From NCBI GenBank assembly GCA_030737835.1, contig CM060850.1, forward strand, positions 17,844,873 through 17,908,872: DNA of 64,000 nt. The letters are read 5' to 3'. Each line of letters starts with the position of its first letter. Position 1 is the stretch's first letter. This stretch comes from Acorus gramineus. Taxonomy: Eukaryota; Streptophyta; Magnoliopsida; Acorales; Acoraceae. This document shows positions 45,985-60,000 of the stretch, one piece after another. Both the position numbers and the translations under genes were made by a program. Below the pieces are notes generated by a model. It made no database searches and was not told the origin of the DNA. It was given only the letters and a program-made list of their open reading frames with translations.

Positions 45985-48021
45985 TATTGCCCTTGTATAT
46001 TGTCCTTTGTCAACATACGCACCATTTTTGCATATCTGTATTGAATTCTGGTCTTTGATGCAAAGTTGACCTTCTCATTCGTCGCAGGATTTCTCATACA
46101 AGAGAGGTGAACATTTGAAATTCTGCATTTGTAGAGGCATCGGTGTAACATTTCAGATTCCGATGTCGGTGAGCGTCAGGATCACCCTTTACGAGGCTTC
46201 GAGTCAGCTCAATTATGAACAGAGGAGAAGCTATTCGTTACTAAGGATATTTTTGCCTACTGTATGAGAAGAAAATTTACGCTTCATGTTACAGTAGTAA
46301 TTTCTAAAGCTTCCATTCTTGATTGGTGCTCCCCATGATTGATCCTTAGTTCAAAAATTGGTGGAGGTTCAAAAATTGGTGCTCCCCATGATTGATCCTT
46401 GACCTCTTTCAAAAAGGTAAAATGTATTTATCAAAGATGGGAACCGATCACAACTAATCAAAATCCCTAACAAGGGAAAAACATGTGAATATTCCACGTG
46501 TTTTCATGTGTAAGTTATTTGAGAAGGAATTTTTGAACTAAACAATTCATGAATAAAATTGAATCATTTATGAATATTCGTGAATCAAACTAAATAGACA
46601 CCAAAATGAAATTTATTTTGAAAAAAGATATACATAATCCCCATTGGAGCCCCAATTACAGTCCATCCCATTTTTCTTTTTTAAAAAATTTTACATTCAC
46701 CCTTTGAAGTGCATACTATTATATAAAATAAAATTTATACTGAAATACATTAGTGTATTTTTTTTCATGGTAAAAAAATGAAAAAAATAAACTACAGTAT
46801 ATACTATAATAATATAATATACACTATGATAATTCAATATACATTACGTTATCATAGCGTTCGGGCTGTAAAAACGGACTCCGCATCAACACTCTTATAT
46901 TTGGAACATTAAATTGAATTGAATAATCCAAGATTCAAAATAAACAATACATGAATGAAACTAAATAATAATAATAACAATAATAATAATAAGAATATTA
47001 GGAAGCAAAAGAATAATAAGAAAAATAATAATAATAACCACTTTGGTAAATATTGTAATACAATGATTAGCATGGTAATTTATTTATTAATCAGGATTAA
47101 TATGGAAAAAAAAAGCCTACAATATGTCTGCATTACAAGCATATATTGATTTTCCAACATGTACTTGATGTATAGTACATACTTTTACAAAACAAAAATA
47201 ATAATAATAAAGAAAAGAAATACATACCCAATAAACTGTATATACTCCTTTAACACAAAAAAAAACAAAAAAACAAAACCAAAAAAATATCATACATTGA
47301 ATCTAACTATACATACACCTCTTGAAAAAGCGGGAGTCAGGAAGTATAAGAAGATCTTTTCTTTGACACCGCACTGTAAAAATCGTCTGATGTCTGGTAT
47401 CATCCAACTTGTTCAGGACAATATGGGGAATGCAAAAATAAAAAACTCACTGAGAACTTTGAGCAGGAAAAGTTTCCCTCCCAAACAAATGAGAAGGATG
47501 TTGCCGACCATTTAATAGATTCCCTATCAGTAGACATGTGATGATTATGGAGGCCTTTAAGGGGGTTTCTAGTACCGAAAATCATGGGCCCCTACAGTCC
47601 ATAAACAAAATTGGGTAAGTCTAAAGTGATTGATTCTGTTTTCTCTCATGTGAATGGTTCACTCCTCAATATATATTGATTCTGGTCATGTTTGTACACC
47701 ACATATACTAAAGTCAACTGTAATGAAGGTAAACTGAGTTGAGTTGAATTCACAGTTGACTGGGAAATGCTTTGGGATGTCACAATTGGAAATGCTTTGG
47801 GAAGCAGCCATTAGGAGGTTAAAAAAAAAAAGAAGAATAAAGAAAGGAGAAAGAAAGATGGGTACTTACTTGTAGACTTCAATACTGAACAATTATAAAA
47901 AGACAAAGCGAAAACTCAAATCTTTTAATAACCTTTAGGTGAAAACCTTTAGGCTTTGCTTGATAAGTGGGATCTACAGCTTGTTGAGAAGGCACAAACC
48001 AATAACAAGAGCCAATCGCCA
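45985..48021. other. Intergenic region downstream of DCL2
   Basis: AT-rich, with an (AAT)n microsatellite around 46963-46992. At 46089-46250 a gcag acceptor-like site is followed by an open stretch (DFSYKRGEHLKFCICRGIG...) that looks exon-like but is not recognised. The 300 bases before 48022 should contain the DCL2 3' UTR; no clear poly(A) signal was picked out. Confidence 0.35.
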
Positions 48022-51000
48022 TCACAAACAAGAGATTCCTGCCTTTAAGGACTTGAGCACGGCATCTGCAGCTAGTGCTGTTGCTTCCTTTTTGTTCTTC
48101 CCAGTTTTGGTTTCCCTATAGATAGTCCCTTCTGCTTCTACTTCAGCTGTGATTGATGCGATGCCATTTTCATGGCTCATTGTAAACATTTTCCTGAATG
48201 AATTTTTCGCGCAGATATCCCCGAGTTCCCTTACCGGTTGGTATTTTATGGTATCTGGGCTAACTAAAGGCTCTAAGAGAGGCCTTATGCTCTTCCAAAC
48301 CACATCTTTATTGAATCCGGAATCAACAAGGATTGCTCCAGCTAATGATTCGATAACATCGGCGAGGACCTGAAGAAGTGTAGGACATAAGTTTGGTTCT
48401 AACATTAACTTTATAGAGGAATTCATATTCATACTAGAGAATTACGCAAGCTGGTGACAGAAAATTTGTACACTCCATGATTAGTATGAGACGCGCCTGC
48501 TTTAAATAAAAAATTAGGCCCAATAAAAATGCTGAAAAATGGTCAAAAAAAAGTTGGGCATTTAACTACTCTCTAGTAAATACATGTAAAATAAATTTGA
48601 TATTACACAAAAAATATTTCAGGTAAATTAAATTCTATTAATGCTACATAGTTGGGGTTAAGGTTTCATGGCTTTGATCAATTAATAGTCCATGTTTGTA
48701 TTTACTTGTTTGGTTCAGTGCCTACCGGTAATTTTATGAATTGACACAACTTTGAATAGCATCATAGAAATTTATCGTGCAAAATACTTTCATGCAACTC
48801 TAAAAATAAATTGCCTAAGAAAGTTTGTACGCCAACAACCACAAAAAGAAAACCATATCAAAGAAATAAATTTATACTGACAGTAAATAGACTTGCCTTC
48901 GGGAGAGCAGCACCAGCTTCCCAACCATATGAATAGCCCGCAAATGATTCCCCAAATTTAGAGTAATCTGACATCTGTCTATGAAATTCAGATGAGGCAT
49001 GTAGAATATGTTTGTTCAATCCAAACTTCGCTGCGGCATGTGCATAGCAATTATTGTTGACAGAAGCAGATCTAAGGTCTGTCAGAAGTCCAGGAGACAA
49101 CCCAGGATACACATTGTACAAGTGAACGGTAATTAAATAGTCTAGCACAGCATCGCCGAGGAATTCTAGTCGCTGAACAATAACAAATATAAGAGGAACA
49201 TACATTAGAAACAGGTATTCCAATTTTTTAAATTTCAGCAATGCAATTTGACATGTTAGGTGATACCCATACCAATAACAACACATGAAATTTTTACCTG
49301 AAAAATGTGCAATAAGGCATCCATGATCACAAGTAAAATTAAGAATATCCTTGACATCTCTTTTTCATTTTTCTTTTTCTTTTTTGTTTGGGGGTTTTGG
49401 GGGGATGTGACTCTAATCCAAAGACAAAAGCATTGTTCATATTTAATATGGGAGTTACACGTTCCAGTCATATTTTTTCATAGTTTGATATTCTCAGTAA
49501 ATTTCGAAGGGAGGCAAGTAGTGTAATATTCCCCTTAAGTGCACTCGTCATTGATATACTTTTGCATGTACATATCCATTTTGGTCTACTTATGAAATAT
49601 ATGTTGCATTTCCTAGATACAACACTAATATGTATCACAAAGAATGGAAGGATATATAGTTCCATATCCATTCCATTGCCTTAAAAATTAACAACATGAA
49701 CTTCAGCCACTCTGTGACATATCAATCCACTATAAATGAATATATGAAACTTTTGGGACTTAACAGCAATTATATGAATATTTCGTCAAAAAATAATTAT
49801 TATTATATGAGTGAGATTCAACAAGTTTCTTCTGATACAATGTGAATACTGCAGTTATCTAGTATGTTAAAGAAGATTCTCTCTTCAGTAATCGTAGCAA
49901 CCATATCAATACAACTTTGTCACATTCTTATTTACGAGAACCTGAAATAAACATTTTCATGCCATAAACATGATAAAATATAATTTTAAGATGGAGAAAC
50001 ATCATCATCAAGGACAAGTTCAGATTGGAACCTGATAACATCTTGGTATGTCTTGGACATGAAATGAGCCATGGGTTAAAGCTTCAACTAACAAACTGGG
50101 GTTCTGAAAGGAATAGTTGAGTAGGGATTCAAGAAAATAAACATTTATGTATGTTTCTGGTCTAGCTAGAAACTGAGCATCATCAAGTACTTGATTATTG
50201 AAGTCAACTTCTACACCAAGCCAATTTAGAAAATTTAAAGCCGCCATCTCCCCAGCAGTGCTCAAGTATGCTCCTATCAAAGCCTCAGCAACATCAGAAA
50301 CCACTTTGTACTTCAAATGTTTAGTTCCTTTCATATAAATGTTTTTCAACATAGAAAAGATCACTTTTGTTTCTGGGAAACATCCATAACATTCACCAGG
50401 TATAGACCAATTTTTAGGGTCAAAATGCTCGGTACGAACATACCCCTGCCAACAAAGCAAGACACCAAAGGTTAACTTGTAACTCAATTTTTTTTGGGAA
50501 AAAAAGGATTAACGCCTAATTCTCTCAGTGACACATCAAATTATATATATTCAATTGATTATAAAAAGATGTCATTCAGCGTGATCACCACTATCAAATA
50601 TCTCTTTCCATCTTTTGCCACATAATTAATTTATCTGGACCAGGACAATATAAATGCTTTGTAATGGGAGCAATCAGTTACATAAGTACCACCAAATATG
50701 ATTCCCTGAACCTGTTTCTACAATTGTAATGAGAACAGAATATAATGAAAACTCTATACACATGCTACCTACTTAAATATTCACTACATCATTAACAAAG
50801 CCAATGTAAATGGTGTAAATGGCCAAGATGATTTGCCTTGGTACTGATGGATTGGACAAATCACTTTGCACATTTAGAACGCCAGAAACTTACAAGTTAT
50901 ATGTGAAAATACTGTCAAGATGGGGAATTCCAAAGACAAAATATACTGCTTGAATGTTCTCACACTGACCAAAAAATGTGTAAACTATAACATGCAAAGA

Positions 51001-54000
51001 AAATGAAATGAAACAAAAATAATGATTGTCAAACTCTGGTTATACTTTTTCAAAACACAATTTTACCAAGAATTATTATACCCAATAGAAGACTTTTTGC
51101 ATTATAAATTAATTTTATAGATGATGTCTAGATACCGGCAAATCACGTTCACACCCTAGCTTGCAGAGCATAATATTGGAAACCATCCTCTCTTTCTTGG
51201 CAGTAAGAAGACCTTCATGATGGTGTTTATAATTTCTGAATAATTGTTGACTTGCCGCATATTTGAGAAAAGAATCACCAAGGGTCTCAAGTGACTCCAA
51301 TGAAAAGGCCTCTTGGCACTTTTTTGTGGTGAGTGCTTCCAAAACCTTTAAGCACATGAAAACAAGGCACATAAGCTAAATATGATAAGACAAAAAAATG
51401 CAAGTATACATTCATATCAACAATTATTTCAGAAACTCGGAAAAGAAATGAAAAAATTGGTCTTCCACTTTTTCATGCCAGTTGAAATAAGTAACATGAA
51501 AAAGGGAAAAGTGGTCTATCATGATGATTACAGTTGTCTACATCATCCAGAGAGTTATTTAATTAATCACTTGATGGAAGCCTCTATCATGAAATATTAG
51601 CGCATTTATGAGTTATAAAATATTAGCGGATTTACGTGGCTTAAAACCATGAACTGAATTCCTCTTCAGATGCAGAAACTATGTTAATCTAGATAAAATT
51701 TAGAATGAAAAATATGAACTACAAATTCCAGTGGAAGCGGATCTGAGGACTCAACGATTTGGCCAAAAAAAGTGTGTTCACAATTAGGCCAAACAGTCTC
51801 CCATCATATATCCAATGAGTTAGCAGATTCCCAAGTTGTATAAAAACTTACAGCAGTATAAAGCTGTGTTTTATTAATGCACAGGTAAAAAAGAGAAGAA
51901 AGCAAAGATCATAATACAAGATAAGAATATCACTGAATCAAATACAGAATTGAGAAAGTGACAAAAGTTTTAACATAGGGTTCATCTAGCTTAGTGGCTC
52001 ACAAATATATTTGCAGGTCTTCAGTCCAAGCCCATCTATCTTAGGGAAAATAAGGAAAGTAAAATATTCACTACCTTAAGAGTGGGGACAACATTTTTTG
52101 TGTAGGGATCCAATTGCTTTTTCAATCCAGCAGCAAGAAGTATAGACTCTATTCGATGCATGATAGAAGGGACGAATGAAAATGAGTACAAAGTGTTAAT
52201 GGAAATTGGAGACATGACAATAACACAAAGTTCTGGAGGCAACTCGACAGTAGCATTGGTTGAATCTGGAAAAGAGAAAATAGAGAATGTGAGGAGCATT
52301 ATATTTCAACAAACAAAAGAAAATTATTCATTATCTACAAAAAAAAACTCAACAATAACTGCTGGTAACTAAAGAGTTTCATTCATTTAAAAGGAATTTT
52401 GGGGAAAAAAAACCTGGTAGGCAATTGACCACCAACTTCAATGGGAAATGATACTAATAGAATATACATACAAGATTCTTCAGAACAATAGGAAAGCATA
52501 AAATAAAATACAGTTGCATGTCAAAATATTGTTGCATTTATTAATTCATCCTCTCAAGTAATGGTAACTGCTACACAAAAAGTAATGAGATACAGAATTA
52601 TGTGATGCCAAGATTACACCTCACACACATTTTATCAAAGACGTGGTTATTTTGTGCAGGGGCTAGCAGCAGGGTGCTATTGGCTGGTGGCAAATTTGTA
52701 CTAGACTAATCGGTCGAGGTGAATGAGTAGGATTCTCTCCTGCTTTCAACCTAACTTGGCTCTTGTATTTCCCTGTTTTGGGCAACTTTTCTAATGAATA
52801 GACTGCCTACCATTCTATCCAAAAACAAAAAAAGGTTATCACCTCACACAACATTTGGATAAGTGGCAGACTTTTATTCAGGTATAAAGAATCCCCATCG
52901 CAGACCAGGAAGGTAGGACTATGATTTAATCAACCATAAATTTGGGTCAATCCCCAACATCAAGGGACACTGAGAATGTTCCCACCACTCTAAGGAAATA
53001 GGACGCCTTAATATGTGACTCAAAAGACATCAAAGGAAATGGCGATAGAAAAGTACTTTCCCTTTCCATGCTAAAGCTTCATATTCTTAGAGGTTGGTTG
53101 GATAAATGAGCCCATATAGAGGTACAAGTGCAACATGGTGGTGTCAAAAAATAATCTATAGCACCTCTCTCCTTTAGGCAATGTAGTACAAGCATAAAAA
53201 ATCCTACATACATACTGAAACTAAATCCAATCTTCATTAAGGAAATAATAAACGAACAAAATAGTTTGCAAATGATTCAGACCTTTCCTGTTCTTAAACG
53301 GATGACTCCGAAGATAATTTTGCACCGGAAATATGTGCCTAGCCGCAAGTAGAGATTCATGTTCATTACATAACTTAATCCCATGCCTGCATTTATTATT
53401 ATATTTAACAAACAGATAAAGATTGGTAAATAACTAAATATGAATATGATACTTAAATAACCTTCAAACTGAAGAAAATGTAGAGAATAGCCGACATAAG
53501 GTAAACTAAATTACCTTGATTGATAATAATTTTTATATGTAACCTGATCTCCTCTCTTCAACTCCAAAGTCGATCGACAATTTAAATTATCTAGAATTCC
53601 AGTGACACTGTACATGCGCCGATTATGGGGAGTGTAGACTATAGAATTATTAATCCTGCAACGGCACCACAAACCATCTTTCATTCTCATCAAATGACTA
53701 CCATGGTGAAGATGACAAGGTTGAGCAGCAATGCCTCCCACCACATCATTAGAAAATGGAACTTCTGAAGAAAACAACATAGATCTAACACAGGCCCAAT
53801 CAACAGCAATACCACCATGGTCACATCTTGTTGAAGGCAAGAGCAAATAAGCAGAAATAGTATGTTGTTTTTCCTGATCTAATCCAGTTAGAGCATCCAA
53901 TACTTTACTATATTCATGTTCCATAAGTACTTTCATGATGCAAACTTGAAATTTCCTCGCCATGGAGACCTGAAAATTTGGCATGTCAATGAATTGGGTT

Positions 54001-57000
54001 TTAAAGTATCAACATGGATGGATAATGAACTACAGAAGAGAACATACTTGTTCCATACTGATATGAATTTTATCAGCATAGTCCAGACTCACAGAAACCT
54101 GACCTCTATCCGTTTCCAAAACGAACTCCATATGAAGAAAATCAGAACCCAGATTAGATTTTACAACAATAAGTATGTCAGTAGAATAAATATCATATTC
54201 AAAATCCTGCTTCATATGCACCCTGTAGCAATAGTATGATCCCATAGTGCAGAAAGAGCACCAAGAATGCATCAACTGCCCCGGGAAAAAGTCAATTTGT
54301 TCATCCAAATATGAATAATCCCCTGCATGGAGAACGTAAGATTTTTACATATTAGTCAAAACAACACTAAAGAGTGTCTTTGTTTGGGTGTAAAACTTTA
54401 TTATACGCTAGTTTTCAGGAAAAGTGGTTAAAGAAAACCAATTTATGTAACTACTCTAAAATCCCAAAATAAAAGGATCGTACACCGTCTTCCATGTACC
54501 TATGAATCCTTAATTCTTCACAAAGTTCCCCTTTTTTTTTCTTGTCCATTTGTTTTCAGTTAAAAACATAATTTTTATCTGTATTTTTTTTAACAGTGTT
54601 TTTTATCTAAAATATTTTGATTCTGGATTAAATATATTCAAAAGTATTTATCTACATGTAGTTGTAAAAATATTAAAATCTAAAAGATAAGAAGTTATGA
54701 TTTGGACAATAAGACATCTTTGATGGTGTAAAAATATATGAAGATTTTTCAAATCGCAACATATTTTCAATATTTAATAAATATTCCGATTTGAATCATT
54801 TTTAAGGATAGTTAGAAATAAAATTTAAGAGTTTCTGTAGAGATTTTCTTTCATAGATGTTAGTGTATCTAAATTCAAATTAACCTAAGAAATAAAAATA
54901 TTGGAATTCCTTTTTATATGATCTACATTTTAATTAAAATGATATGTGATTACAATTATATTATTTTAAATGATTTAGACAACGAAATCGACTCCTTATT
55001 AGCATTTATTTTTTATTATAACCCCAACAACACAACCATCAAGAATTTCATGTAAATATTTTTACTGGAACCAAGCACTAGAAAATAATTTCATGTAAAT
55101 GTTTTTTAGAAAAACAAACAATGTAAATTACTTTCTGTAAAATAATTTTTATATCACCAAATGTTGGATTTGGTTTTCATTTCCTAGAAAATGAAAACCT
55201 GGTAAAAGCAAATCTATGGAAATTCAAACTACCGTAAATAAGCTGTGACCAATGAGCCTTGATATCGTAAATAACAAAAAATTAACTAATTAGATTAAAC
55301 AAATATGTGAATGTTTAAAATACAAAAGAGCATAGGGAAATGCAAAATAGACCATCATGTAAATGACAAATTAATAGTCCACATCAAAACTGTTATTACG
55401 ACTCATGAGAGAAAACATTACCAATATCTAGAAGAGAACCTTCAGCTTCTGTACCAAATTCAGGTAAAAGATAATCTGTTAATGCACCAATTTCATGAAG
55501 CTTTTTGCAGGCTTCAAGGCATAAAATCTGCTTCAACATGTTCGTGTTGCCATTCCCTTTTACAAAAACATTTTGGATTGGACATGTGTTTGGAAGATAT
55601 AGTGAGCTTAAGCCGGATTCTTTATCAATCACAAACCGAGGAGATGATTTAAAATACCTATAGTTAGAAGAAAAAAAAAATAATGAACCATTGTCAAAAG
55701 GCCAAAGAAGACAACCAGAGATGCACTAACATACAAAGTATTATATAAGAACTAACCCATCAGATGGAAGCCTTGAGCAATAGAAATAGATTAATTGTAC
55801 GCTGGAGCTAAGCGTGACTGTTGCTCCAGTAGATTCAACACGATAGAACTCCTCATTAGACATTCTATTACCTATAGGCGCGCAGGGAAGGGAAGCCTGT
55901 CTAAGAGATTCTTCCCTCATAATATCACCACTCGCTAGATAATTCATCACCCTTGACAGTGCAGTAGAATCCCCTCTGGTATGCAAAAATCGAAATTAAA
56001 AAGATTAGTTGAAGAAAAACAATAACAAAAATGTAGGGAAAAAAAATAAACACCTCAACAGTTGGGCATCTAAAATAGATTACATCTTCTTTTAAAACAA
56101 TTCGAGGCCTAGACACCTTCATAAATTTCAAATTCAATATGAACAACTTATCTTGGATATATTCCGAGGTGCATGCTTCAGTGAATTTATGTACACAACC
56201 ATTATATTCATCAAAAGTTTATATATGTATCTCATATATATATAATGTCACTTTCATGTTCTATGTTGTATCACCCTTACAAAACACATTACAAGCACAA
56301 ATAAAGCCAGAATACACAATATAACTATGATAGTTGCAATAAACAGTGAACATATGAATCACAAACAGAGATGAAAGAAAAATAATTTTGTGTGAGAAAC
56401 AAAACACAGGACATCGATCATTTTGCGGGGGTTTCACATGGCATACTTTAATTTCAAAGAAGAAACCAACGAACCTAAATTAGTTATTACACTCAAATCT
56501 GAAGATATAACGTGTAAAAATAGCAGTTCACGCAGACATGCACGATTCGTGCAAATACATTTATGTGCATTGCATGCATTCACATAAGCTTAAATAAATT
56601 TAAATATTAGGCTGCCAAAGAAAACAACAGAATAAATACAATATTCGAACAAAACCAAAGACCAATCCACTATATCAAACAATTTGACCATATAAATTTG
56701 CAATACTAGTAAAAAAAATTTCAAAGAAAGGATACATCTCCAGAATATACTGTTTCATTTTTTTTATTGTTTGCTGACAAAGACAATGCTAAGCTCAGAA
56801 AGGTGGTTATCCAAATTTGAATACAAGAAAATATGATCCAACTCAGGAAACACTTGGAGACATTACCAAATCTCAAGAGACGACATAATATATCAAATGT
56901 GAAAGGTAGCATTATCACCTCCTAATAATTAGTAGATAGTCAGAACCCTGCATTCGAGCTCTACCGCGGGACTGTATAAAACTGCAAACAGTATTTGAAG

Positions 57001-60000
57001 GATCAAACCTTATCACTAAATTACAACTTTGGACATCCAAGCCTTCCTCCAATATTTGTGTAGCTACAATTATGTTCACCTGTGAAAAGTCAGTTCAACA
57101 ATATTTTTGGTTATCTTAAAAATATGGCAATGCTACTACATACAAAACTGAATTTCTTTTAGAGATGAAAAATTCAAACCAAAAGTAATCAGATAGAAAA
57201 CCAACCTTGCCTTCCCGAAATGCATCAACAATATCTATTTGTTCTTTCTTACTTTGGGACTGCATTCCAGAATTATTCCCTACCGCGTAATTAGTTTTCC
57301 ATTTTAGAAGCTCTGGAACCTGGCTTAGCAGTTTTTGAAGAACAATTGCAGTAATGATTCTTTCCACAAATATGATGCATCTCAGGTCCTTCACTTCCCT
57401 GATAAGATAACCAAGAAACAAAAACAAATCAAAAACCAAGATTTTGTAAGAAACACCTTCATCTACAAATCTATATTTTTACGGTATACAAGAAGCCAAG
57501 TTGGCATTACTGACTGTGGTTCCTCCGCAATCTGCAGATGAGTAATTTTTGTGAAGAGGTGTTTCTTGATTTCTATAAGACTATTTTGCGAAACTTTATT
57601 GAAGAGTGAGATCGTCTATTTTGTTTTTATTCTTTCATTGGTTTTGATAAATTTTTGTCTTTTGTGATTGTCTTATTAGAAGGTAGTTAATGTATGAGAT
57701 GGATAAGTACGAATAGACTGTACCTCTATCTCCCAAGACATAGTTATAAACTGTAGTACTTATCCACTGATAAGTACTACAGTTTATCCATGCTAAACAA
57801 ACATTTTTTTGAGGATTAAGTCTATTCTTCCCATATCCATCCTCCTATTCACAAAATAAATGGGGGCGGAAGGAATATGAATCTCAAAACAGAGCAGTGT
57901 TAGCCGAACAGTCTCAATGTTGTAATCCTGATGCAATGATCCTTACAAAAATTCAATTTAATTCATCAAGGATGTCTATAATATAAACCCTCATAACATG
58001 ATTGCATTTCTTCACATAAACAACTATTTGACTTTGTGAAGTCGAAATGAACATGTATATAAAAATTGGGCTTCTCATTAGTCCATCACACTGTATTGAG
58101 CACTACACACACACACACATAAACAAATAATACAGGGTACAGATCACTAACAATAACAATAAGAAGCAAACCTATAATCAGCAAGTGATTGAACAAGACA
58201 TTCAACTTTAGCAGTAAGAAAACCAGCATCCAGATCAGCTCGAAGATCTTTACCAACTTGCCACTCTAATCAGTGTAGGAAAACAATAGAATAAGGATCA
58301 GAAATTTTTTGCAAAAGAACATTCATGCTTTAAAAATAAACTTAATGATGGAAAGAACCTATTCCGCATCAAGAGAAAGGGATGTGATATTTTAGTTCCT
58401 CGACTACAATAATTTGAAATAGTAACACTAATTGGGATCTATTTGAGTTGATATTATGAAATCCAAACAACCCAACAAATGTCTGATCAATTTAAATCTG
58501 ATACAATATAAATTATGAATTTTTTAACCGCAACAATGAATCAATCATACAACTCTACATGTTTGAGTGCCAGTTTTGAAGAGTCTCTTATATACCAAAA
58601 TCATGATCCATTAGTTGCACTCGAATGGACAAAGTTTTATGTTTCCCAAAATCAATATAAGGAACCAAGATCAGATTGGATGGTGTGAGCTTTCAGATTC
58701 AATTATAGGACATAATAAATATACACTACAAAAGTCTACATAGAATGGCAGAACATAACATGAAATCCTGGACGTACTATGGCTCCTAAAATTTAAACTC
58801 TGATCACAAAAATAATAGTCAGAGAGTACGATTTTACATTCCAGATTGGAAATAAAAATAAAAACAAATCAAGCAACTCAATTTAAGAAACTGATTAGTA
58901 CCAGATGGCATGCATTTTGAGATATCCTTAAATACGTCTTTCATAAATTTTCTCACAATTGTGATATCGATTTTATCCTTGGCTTCACCCCAGAAGAAGA
59001 TATCATTTTCGCTACATGATAAAGTCTCTACTGCCTGTTATAAAAGTTTAAGTTCCATAAGCACTGTGAATACTTGGACAATGAACTTCATTTTGTCCAA
59101 AAATTAAGGCAATACCTTTATGGCCATCCACAAGCCCAGCTCTGTCAGGCAATATAAGAAAGTATTACATAACTTTGAAATTCTCTTCATCAAACCCTCC
59201 TCCAACAGATCATCAAGTCCTAGTTTCTGCAGATCCAGTGAATGCTGGCAAAGACCACAACAGAAAACTTTAAATTTTCTTAGTACATAAACTATATTTT
59301 GATCCAGAAATGAAAGGCATCAACATAACAATATAACATATTTTGACAAGCTCAAACAGGCGAGATGAGTTTATGAAATCAGTGGATTATGACGCTCTTG
59401 CAGTAGATTTGAAAATCTACTATAGATACTAGTTGGTGGCACATGCTCCACATGTGCAAGGATAGACAAGTAGAGTCTTCGAGTGTTTCCTTGATGTGTG
59501 ATGGAAGCAACTTCGATCCTATCCCGAGTACTTTTACAATCCTAATTTTCAAACAAATTTTAATATCTTAATTTAGAAGCTAAGTGATGCATCTGACCAT
59601 TACATTTTATATACATAATACTATTTGATAAAATATTTGGGTACTTCATGGAAAAACGAAAGCAAATCTAACAGTTTATTTATCGTATAGTCAATTGTAT
59701 TTTAACTTGAAAATTTATGATTTTCAACAATTTATTAAATTATATTCTTGATCCATAATTTCATTGTTTAATTCATTTTAATGTATTATTATCTAAGCAA
59801 ACACATTAATATAAAATCTTAGTTCATCATATACCAAATTTTTAATTTTGAATGATATACATGATGTATTTCTAAACAAATGGGACGGGAGGGGGCAGAG
59901 CAAGTTTTACACTTGAACCCAAACCCAACCCGCTAAAGTCAAGATGCTTTAGGTTTGGTATAATATTTAGGGGACCAAGCTTATCCCAATAGGTAGGGTC

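Noticed and set aside
47159-47585. 118-residue plus frame and 61-residue minus frame as genes
   Set aside because: Lys/Asn-rich translation of A-rich sequence, no family resemblance, opposite frames overlapping.
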